Of a stretch of DNA of 60,975 nucleotides, positions 39,910 to 48,182 are shown one piece after another. How positions within the stretch are numbered: position 1 is the stretch's first letter; each line of letters opens with the position of its first letter. The notes below the pieces were generated by a model, which was not told where the DNA came from, searched no databases, and was given only the letters and a program-made list of their open reading frames with translations. Location of the stretch: NCBI GenBank assembly GCA_021776685.1, contig JAJFFJ010000108.1:1-60975 (forward strand), in the 5' to 3' direction. Source of the DNA: Alphaproteobacteria bacterium. Lineage in GTDB: Bacteria > Pseudomonadota > Alphaproteobacteria > Bin65. Made by a program: the position numbers and the translations under genes.

Positions 39910-40793
39910 TCCACGCCGAGCCGGCGAAGCACATCGTCGACCTGCGCGACATAGATGCCGCCGAACAGCCGCACATGCACCAACAGTGGGTAAAGATTGT
40001 AGAGCCCGCACCGGCGCTCATGAAATTCCGGTTCAATACTCCGGCGCTCGCGGTAGCGGTCGAAAAATCGGGCACCGAAAGTGTTGAACAGGGTCGTAAA
40101 CGCCAGCTCGATCTCGGGGTCCGCATAGTAGATCGCGGGATCGATAAACCCGGTGATACGCGTGCCGTCGGTCAGCACATTGCCACCCCACAGGTCGCCG
40201 TGGATCATGGCCGGTGCGGCGGAGGGACTGATAAAATCGCCCAGTCGCGCCGCCAGTTTTTCGATGCGTGCGAAGATGTGGTCTGGCAGGCGTCCGGCGG
40301 CACGGCACAGGCCCGCCATGTAGAGCAACCGGTGATCCCGGAAAAATGCGATCCAGTTATCTGTTTGCGGGTTTGGTTGGGCCAACGGGCCGATGACCGT
40401 ATCGCGCCCGAGGCCGAAGCTGTCATCCGTGTGTCCGTGGAGGGCGGCGATCAGATCGGCGGCATGCTCCTCGACCATCGGGCCGATCGCCCCGGAATTT
40501 TCCAAGTGGCTCATCACCAGAAGCTCAGCGTCGGCGAAGAGCACATCCGGGACCGGCAGATCCGTCCGGTCGCGGAGATGGGCGAGCATCCAGGCTTCCG
40601 GCTCCAGGCTCGCTTCCGGGCCGGCCTGTTTGACGACCACAACGCCGCCATCTGCCAGATCGGCACGCCAGACAGGCGAGACACAGCCGCCGGCAAGAGG
40701 TTCCATGTTTCGCGGGCGCTGGCCCAGAACGACTTCCAGTCGGTCCTCGAGCTGTACCACCGGCGCACCGTCAGGTGCGGTTGCGGGCCGCAA
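39906..40793 (-). CDS. Fructosamine-kinase family protein
   Basis: APH-fold kinase of 295 residues that phosphorylates glycated (ribulosamine, erythrulosamine or fructosamine) lysines so that they fall off. Visible features: VVVKQAG (nucleotide Lys), the catalytic loop IHGDLWGGNVL, and metal-site FIDPAIYYADPEIELA. The frame from TTG 40793 overlaps the phosphatase gene by 23 bases; GTG 40760 is an alternative just after that gene's stop. Pairing with an LMW phosphatase supports a role in protein deglycation. Confidence 0.88.
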   Translation of the reverse strand: MRPATAPDGAPVVQLEDRLEVVLGQRPRNMEPLAGGCVSPVWRADLADGGVVVVKQAGPEASLEPEAWMLAHLRDRTDLPVPDVLFADAELLVMSHLENSGAIGPMVEEHAADLIAALHGHTDDSFGLGRDTVIGPLAQPNPQTDNWIAFFRDHRLLYMAGLCRAAGRLPDHIFARIEKLAARLGDFISPSAAPAMIHGDLWGGNVLTDGTRITGFIDPAIYYADPEIELAFTTLFNTFGARFFDRYRERRSIEPEFHERRCGLYNLYPLLVHVRLFGGIYVAQVDDVLRRLGVD

Positions 40794-41244
40794 GTACGGC
40801 CAGCAGACCTCTGCTGCCGGCTTCGATCATGTCCATCACCACCTCGAACCCGTCAGGTCCACCATAATAGGGATCGGGGACGTCCTGCTCCTGCGAGCCG
40901 GCAGCCAGGCTCATGAACATCTTCACCTTGTCTTCCCGCCCCTGTGGAACGGCCCGGTTGAGGAAGGTGCGATGGCCGCGGTCCATGGCCAGGATCAGGT
41001 CGAAATGGTCAAAATCTTCCAGCTCAAACTGCCGCGCCTTTTGCCCGATCATGGAATATCCGCGCTTGGCCGCCGCGCCTTCGGTGCGTGGGTCCGGTGG
41101 CTCATCGATGTGATAGCCATGGGTGCCCGCGGAGGCGATCTCCACCTGGTCAGACAACCCGATCTCCTCGACCATATGGCGAAATACAGCCTCGGCAGTG
41201 GGCGACCGGCAGATATTGCCGGTGCAGACAAATATGACCTTCAA
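40771..41244 (-). CDS. Low-molecular-weight phosphotyrosine phosphatase family protein
   Basis: A 157-residue phosphatase with the P-loop CX5R at residues 7-13 (VCTGNICRS) and the general-acid loop DVPDPYYGG. It overlaps the downstream fructosamine-kinase gene. Some members of this family in such pairs are ribulosamine/erythrulosamine 5-phosphatases rather than tyrosine phosphatases, so it may make the kinase substrate. A role on phosphotyrosine cannot be excluded. Confidence 0.92.
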   Translation of the reverse strand: MKVIFVCTGNICRSPTAEAVFRHMVEEIGLSDQVEIASAGTHGYHIDEPPDPRTEGAAAKRGYSMIGQKARQFELEDFDHFDLILAMDRGHRTFLNRAVPQGREDKVKMFMSLAAGSQEQDVPDPYYGGPDGFEVVMDMIEAGSRGLLAVLAARNRT

Positions 41245-41322
41245 CCATTTTCTCCGCAGATTGCTGCGCCTGGCGGTGACGTCGCTGGTTTACCGCGCCC
41301 CAGCTTGGCTTAATATATCTTC

Positions 41323-42060
41323 ATGATTGGATCAGGTATGCAATTCGGCGATATCGTTATCCTCACCGGTGCGGGGATATCCAAGGAATCCGGGATCGAA
41401 ACCTTCCGCGACCGTGACGGCCTGTGGAGCAAGGTGAATATGGAAGACGTGGCGACGCCGGAAGGCTTCGCCCGTGATCCCAAATATGTACTCGATTTCC
41501 ACAATCGGTGCCGCCGCGACCTGCGGGGCGACAACATCCGGCCCAATGCAGCCCACGATGCGCTGGCGCGGCTGGAACGGGAGTGGCCCGGCCAGGTGCT
41601 GCTGGTGACACAGAATGTGGATGACCTGCATGATCGCGCCGGATCCGGCAATCTGATCCATATGCATGGTGAAATGTTCAAGACGCGCTGCGACGCCTGT
41701 GGCGATATCCACGACCGGGAAGACGACACCACACTGGAGACACCCTGTCCCGCTTGTGGCCAGGCCGGCGGTGTGCGCCCCCATGTGGTCTGGTTTGGTG
41801 AGATGCCCTTCCAGATGGATGAGATCCAGGCAGCCGTTGGCAGCTGCAGTCTGTTTATGTCGATCGGCACTTCCGGCGTGGTCTATCCCGCCGCCGGGTT
41901 TGTGCAGGAAGCTATTTTCCGCGCCCGCGCCCATACGGTGGAATTAAATCTGGAGCCGTCGGAGGGGGCGTCGATGTTTGCCGAACAGCATTATGGTCCG
42001 GCAACGGAAGTGGTGCCCACCTTCGTCGACAAGCTGCTCGCCGGCCAGGCTTCCTTCTAG
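41323..42060 (+). CDS. cobB: Sir2-family NAD-dependent protein deacylase
   Basis: Sirtuin of 245 residues that removes acyl groups from lysine using NAD. Visible features: NAD site TGAGISKESGIETFRD, catalytic His in HMHGEM, and zinc cysteines CDAC and CPAC. It aligns with class III (CobB/SIRT5) sequences (NMEDVATPEGFARDP), but the Tyr-x-x-Arg pair that reads succinyl groups is H60-N-R-C63 here. It probably favours deacetylation or another acyl group. ATG 41323 is used; ATG 41338 is also possible. Confidence 0.93.
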   Translation: MIGSGMQFGDIVILTGAGISKESGIETFRDRDGLWSKVNMEDVATPEGFARDPKYVLDFHNRCRRDLRGDNIRPNAAHDALARLEREWPGQVLLVTQNVDDLHDRAGSGNLIHMHGEMFKTRCDACGDIHDREDDTTLETPCPACGQAGGVRPHVVWFGEMPFQMDEIQAAVGSCSLFMSIGTSGVVYPAAGFVQEAIFRARAHTVELNLEPSEGASMFAEQHYGPATEVVPTFVDKLLAGQASF

Positions 42061-42079
42061 GGTGGCGGCCGACGCACCG

Positions 42080-42652
42080 ATGGACACGCTGTTGGGTGAG
42101 ATCGCCGCCTGCACGATATGCGCCGAAAATCTGCCCCTGGGGCCTCGGCCGGTGGTGCAGGCATCCGCGGCGGCGCGCCTGCTGATCATCGGCCAGGCGC
42201 CGGGCACCAAGGTCCATGAAACGGGCATCCCTTTCAACGACCCGTCGGGCGACCGGCTGCGGGACTGGCTGGGTGTGGACCGGGATACCTTCTACGACCC
42301 GGCCCGTATTGCCCTCATGCCCATGGGCTTCTGCTATCCCGGCCGCTATCCGCGGGGCGGCGATCTGCCGCCGCGGCCGGAATGCGCGCCGGCATGGCAC
42401 GACCGGCTTCGCGCCCAGCTGGGCAAGGTCGAGCTGACCCTGCTGGTGGGGCAATACAGCCAGGCCCATTACCTCCGCGACCGGCGCGGCCGAAACCTGA
42501 CAGAGACCGTCCGGGCGTGGCGGGATTACCTGCCGGCGTTTCTGCCAACGCCGCATCCGAGCTGGCGCACCATCGGTTGGGCGAAGAAGAACCCATGGTT
42601 TGAGGCGGAGGTGTTGCCGGAGCTGAAGCAGCGGGTGGCAGCGTTTCTGTGA
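42080..42652 (+). CDS. Uracil-DNA glycosylase family protein
   Basis: UDG-fold protein of 190 residues. Motif 1 is GQAPG (38-42) in LLIIGQAPGTKVHETGIPFN, and motif 2 is near HPS (159-161). Four cysteines (C11, C14, C85, C102) could hold an Fe-S cluster as in family 4, although the spacing is not classical. It belongs to a proteobacterial UDG-like group whose activity is not well defined. ATG 42080 is used; GTG 42062, just after the sirtuin stop, is possible. Likely co-transcribed with the sirtuin gene. Confidence 0.85.
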   Translation: MDTLLGEIAACTICAENLPLGPRPVVQASAAARLLIIGQAPGTKVHETGIPFNDPSGDRLRDWLGVDRDTFYDPARIALMPMGFCYPGRYPRGGDLPPRPECAPAWHDRLRAQLGKVELTLLVGQYSQAHYLRDRRGRNLTETVRAWRDYLPAFLPTPHPSWRTIGWAKKNPWFEAEVLPELKQRVAAFL

Positions 42653-42706
42653 GCCCGCACGGCACGGCATTACCCGCATGCGGCCGCTGTGATATCGTGC
42701 CGGCCA

Positions 42707-43807
42707 ATGAGCCTTCTTGACCAGCTTGAGTTTTTCTTTCGGGGCGCCGGGGTGTCGATCCTGGCGCTGGCCTGCATTCAGATGGCGATCCGCTACCGGC
42801 ACACGTTGGCGGGGCGGCTGGGCATCGCCTTCTGTCTTTGCTCAGCCTGCTATCTCATGTGCCGGCCGGTGGGCGTCTACTGGGACGCCGGCTGGTGGGG
42901 CCTGCCGGTCTATCTCGGCTGTTTCTCTTCCTCCGCAATTTTCTGGATGCTGTCGCGGGCGTGGTTCGACGACGGCTTCCGGGTGCGTTGGTATCATCTG
43001 GCGCTGTTGCTGGTGCTGAACCTTGCCTATGTGCGGAACTTCCTGCTGCCGGAGTGGGTGCCGGAATTCTTCGGCATACGCCCGCCCGACGAACTGGTGG
43101 AAATCCGCGAGCTGTTCCCGCGGCTGATCTCCATCGGCTTTGTTCTCGCAGCCCTGATCCAGGCCCAGTTCGGCCGGGCCGACGATCTGATCGAGGCGCG
43201 CCGACGATTTCGCGACCGGCTGGTGATCGTTGTCGGCGGCTGGATGGTGGTGGTGGCCGCCGTCGAGATCTATCTGCTGGGCAAGGGCCATTCGATGTTG
43301 CTCGAGACAGGCAACATGGCGGCAATTACCGGGATGCTGCTGGTCATCATGGCCTATGGCATGCGCATGCGCGACGGCCTGTTCCCGCAACCTGTGGCCG
43401 GGCCCGGGCCCGCAAAACCGGCCAACGGCCAGCAGCCTGACCAGGCGCTGCTCGACGCGCTGGACAGGTTCATCCAGCAAGATCAGGGCTATCGCCAGCC
43501 GGGGCTGACTATTGCGGCCCTTGCCGATGTGCTGAAGGCGCCGGAATATCGCCTGCGGCGGGCAATCAACGGCCATCTGGGACATCGCAATTTCAGCGAT
43601 TTCCTGAACGGACACCGCATTGCCGACGCTCGCGCCCAGCTGACCGACCCTGAGAAGGCGCGGCTTCCGGTGCTGACCATCGCCATGGACGTGGGGTTCA
43701 ATTCACTGGGGCCCTTCAATCGCGCCTTCAAGGCTGAAACCGGCGTGACGCCTGTCGAATACCGCCAACAGGCTGGCGGTGGGGCCGCGGCAGGAATTTC
43801 TCTGTAA
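42707..43807 (+). CDS. AraC-family regulator with a membrane N-terminal half
   Basis: A 366-residue protein. Residues 1-230 contain about six or seven hydrophobic segments (such as YHLALLLVLNLAYVRNFLLP and MLLVIMAYGMRM). Residues 255-350 are an AraC double helix-turn-helix (LTIAALADVLKAPEYRLRRA, then TIAMDVGFNSLGPFNRAFKA and TGVTPVEYR). It is therefore a membrane-bound one-component regulator that must act on DNA at the membrane. GTG 42689 is an alternative start. It precedes a hydroxylase gene, the probable target. Confidence 0.88.
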   Translation: MSLLDQLEFFFRGAGVSILALACIQMAIRYRHTLAGRLGIAFCLCSACYLMCRPVGVYWDAGWWGLPVYLGCFSSSAIFWMLSRAWFDDGFRVRWYHLALLLVLNLAYVRNFLLPEWVPEFFGIRPPDELVEIRELFPRLISIGFVLAALIQAQFGRADDLIEARRRFRDRLVIVVGGWMVVVAAVEIYLLGKGHSMLLETGNMAAITGMLLVIMAYGMRMRDGLFPQPVAGPGPAKPANGQQPDQALLDALDRFIQQDQGYRQPGLTIAALADVLKAPEYRLRRAINGHLGHRNFSDFLNGHRIADARAQLTDPEKARLPVLTIAMDVGFNSLGPFNRAFKAETGVTPVEYRQQAGGGAAAGISL

Positions 43808-43815
43808 TTTTTTCT

Positions 43816-43834
43816 CCCGGAAATCCGGGCTTTT
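43816..43834 (+). terminator. Terminator after the AraC-type gene
   Basis: CCCGG-AAAT-CCGGG with one more A-T pair is followed by CTTTT, starting nine bases after the stop. The stem is short but placed as expected. A second perfect hairpin, GGGGTC-GGCGA-GACCCC, lies at 43890-43906 in the same spacer. Confidence 0.55.
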
Positions 43835-43974
43835 GACCCGCCGATTTCTGAAAAATCACGCAAATTCCGGAATCAGCCAATGGCTTGAAGGGGTCGGCGA
43901 GACCCCGTCGCCCCGCCTCGGCACACTTGGCCCCACATCGACTGACACCTCATCTGTCATCAAAAGGGCCAATC

Positions 43975-44853
43975 ATGGAACTGCTCGGCATCGGGCCGCC
44001 GCCTGACAATTTCGGCGACCTTGCGCTCTGGGCGCTCAGCGCCTGGGGTAAAATCTTTCTTTTGGATTTCGTCCGCTATCTGATCCCCGCGGGGCTCGCC
44101 TTTGTGATCCTCTGGGGCGTGCTGCGCCGCCGTCTCCTGCATCGGCGCATTCAGCCGACTTTCCCTGAAGCGCACCATCTTCGTCGCGAGTTTTTCTATT
44201 CACTCAGTTCCCTGACGATCTTCGCCGCCATCGGCGCGGTGCTCACCTATGCTGCCATCAACGGCTGGACGGGCATTTATTTCGGGGCGTCGGAATTTGG
44301 CTGGGCCTATTGGGGTGGCAGCCTGCTTGTGATGGTGCTGTTACACGACGCCTGGTTCTACTGGACCCACCGGGCCATGCATCACCGGCGTCTGTTCCGC
44401 CTTTTCCACCGGGCGCACCACAAGTCGCACAATCCGTCGCCCTGGGCAGCCTATGCTTTCGCCCCGCCGGAAGCGGTCGTGCAGGGCCTGTTCGTGCCGA
44501 TCCTGGCGTTCCTTATGCCGCTGCATCCGTCGGTGATCGCGCTCTTCGTGCTGCACCAGATCATCCGCAATGTGCTGGGGCATTCGGGTTTTGAGATTTT
44601 CCCCCGGGGAACGGCGCGGCACCCCGTCGGCCGCCTCATTACTACCCACACCCACCATGACCTGCACCACAGCAAGGTGACCGGCAACTACTGCCTCTAT
44701 TTCACCTGGTGGGACAGGTGGATGGGCACCCTGCGCGATGACTATGCCGACACCTTCGACGCGGTCACCAGCCGAAGCCGCCATTCAGATACTGAAAACA
44801 ACAATCGGACGGGCACCACCTCAACCGTGGTAACCGCAACCCCCGCACCGTAA
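43975..44853 (+). CDS. Sterol desaturase / fatty acid hydroxylase superfamily protein
   Basis: Integral-membrane di-iron oxygenase of 292 residues. It has the His clusters H124...H132...H136-H137 (LLHDAWFYWTHRAMHH), H145-H148-H149-H152 (FHRAHHKSH) and the C-terminal THTHHDLHHSK. Three to four membrane segments precede them. It probably hydroxylates a lipid. AAAAGGG precedes ATG 43975; the longer frame from 43885 is rejected. A polar, low-complexity tail (TENNNRTGTTSTVV) is not typical of the family. The upstream AraC-type gene suggests regulation by lipid or membrane state. Confidence 0.9.
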   Translation: MELLGIGPPPDNFGDLALWALSAWGKIFLLDFVRYLIPAGLAFVILWGVLRRRLLHRRIQPTFPEAHHLRREFFYSLSSLTIFAAIGAVLTYAAINGWTGIYFGASEFGWAYWGGSLLVMVLLHDAWFYWTHRAMHHRRLFRLFHRAHHKSHNPSPWAAYAFAPPEAVVQGLFVPILAFLMPLHPSVIALFVLHQIIRNVLGHSGFEIFPRGTARHPVGRLITTHTHHDLHHSKVTGNYCLYFTWWDRWMGTLRDDYADTFDAVTSRSRHSDTENNNRTGTTSTVVTATPAP

Positions 44854-44874
44854 GTCCGCCCGTTTGTTGTGCCG

Positions 44875-44908
44875 CCCCCGCCCGGAAAGCTCTCTCTCCG
44901 GCCGGGGG
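44875..44908. terminator. Terminator between convergent hydroxylase and GST genes
   Basis: CCCCCGCCCGG (44875-44885) pairs with CCGGCCGGGGG (44898-44908) with one mismatch and a 12-base loop. A weak T-run (CTTTTG) follows eight bases later on the plus strand. Confidence 0.5.
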
Positions 44909-44960
44909 TGGAACTTTTGCTCAGTCAGCCGTCTAAAGAATTTCGTCTACAGGACCCCGC

Positions 44961-45665
44961 CTATTGCACGACGGACGCGGTCTGGCCGAAGAGAATCTTG
45001 CGGGCTTCCTCATCCATGGGGCTGGCGCCGTCCGGGTTCACCTTCGCGGTCCATTCATAGGCGCGCACGGTCGCCGGGCGTTCGGCGATTTCCTCAAACC
45101 AACGCTTCAGATGCGGGAAATCGTCCAGATTCTGACCCTGCCGTTCCCACGGCACCACCCATGGATAGCTGGCCATGTCGGCGAGCGAATAGTTTTCACC
45201 AGTGAGGAAGCGCCGGTCAGCGAGCCGCTTGTCGGCGACGCCGTAGAGGCGGTTGGTCTCGTTCACATACCTGTCGACGGCGTAGGCGATCTTCTCCGGT
45301 GCATAGGTCTTGAAGTGGTGGTTCTGCCCGGCCATGGGCCCAAGGCCACCCATCTGCCACATCAGCCATTGCAGCACTTCAGCGCGCTGGCGCACGTCGT
45401 CGGGGCGGAACTTGCCGGTCTTTTGTGCGAGATACAGCAGGATAGCGCCGGATTCAAAAACGCTGATCGGCTCGCCGCCGTCCGTCGGCTCGGTGTCGAC
45501 AATCGCGGGCATGCGATTGTTCGGCGAGATCGCCAGAAATTCCGGCTCGAACTGCTCACCCTTGCCGATGGCCACTGATTTGATCTCGTAGGGAACGTCC
45601 GCTTCCTCGAGATACATGGTGATCTTGTGGCCGTTCGGCGTCGGCCAGTAGTAGACATCAATCAT
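44961..45665 (-). CDS. Glutathione S-transferase, nu-class / YfcG-like
   Basis: A 234-residue GST. The thioredoxin-fold N-domain has WPTPNGHKITMYLEE; the Thr-Pro-Asn turn supplies the glutathione-binding residues in nu-class (YfcG, YghU) enzymes, which have disulfide-bond reductase activity. The ESGAILLYLA segment is the glutathione gamma-glutamyl site. The C-domain has GENYSLADMASYPWV with the N-capping Asp. It is downstream of the small secreted protein gene on the same strand, 115 bases away. Confidence 0.92.
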   Translation of the reverse strand: MIDVYYWPTPNGHKITMYLEEADVPYEIKSVAIGKGEQFEPEFLAISPNNRMPAIVDTEPTDGGEPISVFESGAILLYLAQKTGKFRPDDVRQRAEVLQWLMWQMGGLGPMAGQNHHFKTYAPEKIAYAVDRYVNETNRLYGVADKRLADRRFLTGENYSLADMASYPWVVPWERQGQNLDDFPHLKRWFEEIAERPATVRAYEWTAKVNPDGASPMDEEARKILFGQTASVVQ

Positions 45666-45780
45666 ATAGGAGGCTCCTCCATAGGGTCCGCGTTGAAATT
45701 GGTTGGCCGCCCCGCGAGGTCAAGCGTATCTATGACCCGCGCCGGACGGCGCTGCGGCCCGGTCACTTGGGCGTCGCAGG

Positions 45781-46203
45781 TTATCGGTTGAGTCTTCTCA
45801 GCGCGCCCCGAAGAAAGCCGAAGTCGAAGTTGGACAGGCGCTCCATGTGCTTGCAGCTCTCTGCGTTGAATAATAGCTGGTATATGCGCCGTTGCCGTTC
45901 GTTGGTGCCACTCTTCCAGCCGCGATAGAGTCGCAGAAAGGTTTGTTTGGATGATTGTACCCGTTTCGCCGCGACCGGCCGCGGCCAACCTAACACTTTC
46001 GTAAGATACTGGGTTGTGATGCCGCTGAGCTTCGCGGATGTACTGCCTTTGCCGCAGACATCCATCATTGCTGCCCGGGAAACCCAGATGTTCATGACCT
46101 GGGCGAAGGCCTGCTTCTCGGTGCTCATCTGTGCTATCGACGGACTGGTGTGTGAGATGGCCGCCGACAAAATGAGTGCTGTGGCCAAAAGTTTAATGCG
46201 CAT
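45781..46203 (-). CDS. Small secreted protein of unknown function
   Basis: A 140-residue protein with a clear signal peptide (MRIKLLATALILSAAIS, cleavage near SIAQ). The basic mature part holds two cysteines that may form a disulfide. No family is recognised. Its GGAG ribosome site overlaps the stop of the upstream acetoacetate-CoA ligase gene (11 bases between frames), so it is probably the last gene of that operon. Confidence 0.72.
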   Translation of the reverse strand: MRIKLLATALILSAAISHTSPSIAQMSTEKQAFAQVMNIWVSRAAMMDVCGKGSTSAKLSGITTQYLTKVLGWPRPVAAKRVQSSKQTFLRLYRGWKSGTNERQRRIYQLLFNAESCKHMERLSNFDFGFLRGALRRLNR

Positions 46204-46214
46204 GTTTTGTCTCC

Positions 46215-48182
46215 TTAGGTGGTGAGTTCCGCGCGGGCTTTGAAGTGGCTCAGCGCGTCCGGATTGGCCAGTGCGTCCATGTTCTTGACCGGGCGGCTGT
46301 GGACCACTTCGCGGACGGCCAGCTCGACGATCTTGCCGGTCTTGGTGCGCGGGATGTCCGGCACCTGGAGAATGTGCGCTGGCACATGGCGGGGGGTGGT
46401 GTTGTCGCGGATCTGCTTGCGGATTTTTGCTTGCAGGGCGTCGTCCAACTCGATGCCGTCGGTCAGCGCCACAAACAGCACGATGCGGGTGTCATTGTCC
46501 CACTCCTGGCCAATGGCGATGGCTTCGACAACCTCGTCCAGCAGCTCCACCTGCCGGTAGATCTCCGCCGTGCCGATGCGGATGCCGCCCGGATTGAGCG
46601 TCGCGTCCGAGCGGCCGAAGATGTAGAGGCCGCCATTTACGGTCTCCATCATATGGTCGCCGTGCCGCCAGACGCCGCCAGGGACCTCGGGGAAATGCTC
46701 GTAAAAGGCCTCGCGATAGCGGGTGCGGTCCGGATCGCCCACAAAGCCGATGGGCAGTGAGGGGAAGGGTTTGTTGCAGACCAGTTCGCCTGCCTCTCCC
46801 GGCGGCAAACGGTTGCCGTCGTCATCCCAGACCTCGATCGACATGGCCAGCGCAACGCACTGGATTTCGCCACGCCAGACCGGCTGCGACGCATCAGGGA
46901 CCACAAAGCCGCACATCACGTCCGTGCCGCCGGAGGTCGACGCGATGTGTATGTCCCGCTTGATATAATCGATAATGTAGTCGAACGATTCCTCCACCAG
47001 GGTGGAGCCGCTGGTCAGCAGCGTGCGCAGCTTTGTCAGGTCGTAGCGCTCGCCTACCGGCACCTGACGCTGGCGCAGGGAATCGACGAACTTGGCGGAA
47101 CTGCCGAACAGTGTCGCCCCATCGGCCGCTGCATAGTCGAACAGCACCTCCGGATCCGGATAGAGCGGTGAGCCTTCATAGGTCAGCATCGCTGCGCCCG
47201 CGCTCAGATATGAGAGATGCACATTCCAGATCACCCAGTTGGTGCTGGTGTAGAACAACACCCGGTCGTCGCGATGCACGTCGTGGTGCAGCATCGCTTC
47301 CTTCATGCCCTGCAGCAACGCGCCACCCGCCTTGTGCAGGATGCACTTGGGTTTGCCGGTGGTGCCGGAGGAGAACAGGATGTAGAGGGGGTGGTTGAAG
47401 GGCAGGCGATTGTAGGGCACCAAGCTGCTGTCATGGCCGGCGATGTAGTCATCCAGCAACACGCCGTCGACAACGCCGTCCGGAACCCCTGGCGGGTCGA
47501 GGTAGGGCACCAGGATCAGGCGTTTCAGGGAGGGCAGTCCAGCCTGCATGTCGCCCAGCCGGTCCGTGCGAAACTCCTTGCCGGCATAGCGATAGCCATC
47601 CGCCGCAAAGATGACCGTGGGCTCCACCTGGCCAAACCGGTCGAGAATGCCGTTCAGGCCGAAGTCAGGCGCGCAGGAACAGAAAGGCGCGCCGATGGCG
47701 GCCGCGGCCAGCGCGACCACAACCGTCTCCGGGAGGTTCGGCATATAGGCAGCCACACGGTCGCCGGGGCCAATGCCGTCCGCCAGCATGGCATTGGCCA
47801 GTTGCGCCACCTGGGCGTTGAGCTCGGCCCAGCTTACTTCCCGCCGGTCGCCAACCTCGTTGCGGAAAATAATCGCGACGCCATCATCCTTCCGGCGCAG
47901 CAGGTTTTCTGCGAAATTCAGCCGCGCATCGGGGAAAAATTCGGCATCCATCATATGGTCGCCTTCGACCAGAACCCGGTCGCCGCGAGTGTCGGCGACG
48001 ATCTCCGTGAAATCCCAGAAGGCGAGCCAGAAGTCTTCCATCTGGTCGAGCGACCATTGGTGCAGCGCCTCGTAGTCGGCGAATTCCAGGCCCCGGTGTT
48101 CCGTCAGCCAGTTGCGAAACCGTGTCATGCCGGCAGCGGCGACCCGTTCCGGGGTCGGGGTCCAAATTGGTGTGTCGGTCAT
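46215..48182 (-). CDS. Acetoacetate-CoA ligase, second tandem copy
   Basis: ANL-superfamily ligase (655 residues) that activates acetoacetate with ATP and CoA. AMP-binding motif: ILFSSGTTGKPKCILH. The A8-like region is IFGRSDATLNPGGIRIGTAE, and the catalytic-lysine tail is PRTKTGKIVELAVREVVH. The N-terminal RFRNWLTEHRGLEFADYEAL identifies the acetoacetyl-CoA synthetase group. Its ATG overlaps the stop of the first copy by four bases. It allows ketone bodies or PHB-derived acetoacetate to enter acyl-CoA metabolism. Confidence 0.93.
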   Translation of the reverse strand: MTDTPIWTPTPERVAAAGMTRFRNWLTEHRGLEFADYEALHQWSLDQMEDFWLAFWDFTEIVADTRGDRVLVEGDHMMDAEFFPDARLNFAENLLRRKDDGVAIIFRNEVGDRREVSWAELNAQVAQLANAMLADGIGPGDRVAAYMPNLPETVVVALAAAAIGAPFCSCAPDFGLNGILDRFGQVEPTVIFAADGYRYAGKEFRTDRLGDMQAGLPSLKRLILVPYLDPPGVPDGVVDGVLLDDYIAGHDSSLVPYNRLPFNHPLYILFSSGTTGKPKCILHKAGGALLQGMKEAMLHHDVHRDDRVLFYTSTNWVIWNVHLSYLSAGAAMLTYEGSPLYPDPEVLFDYAAADGATLFGSSAKFVDSLRQRQVPVGERYDLTKLRTLLTSGSTLVEESFDYIIDYIKRDIHIASTSGGTDVMCGFVVPDASQPVWRGEIQCVALAMSIEVWDDDGNRLPPGEAGELVCNKPFPSLPIGFVGDPDRTRYREAFYEHFPEVPGGVWRHGDHMMETVNGGLYIFGRSDATLNPGGIRIGTAEIYRQVELLDEVVEAIAIGQEWDNDTRIVLFVALTDGIELDDALQAKIRKQIRDNTTPRHVPAHILQVPDIPRTKTGKIVELAVREVVHSRPVKNMDALANPDALSHFKARAELTT

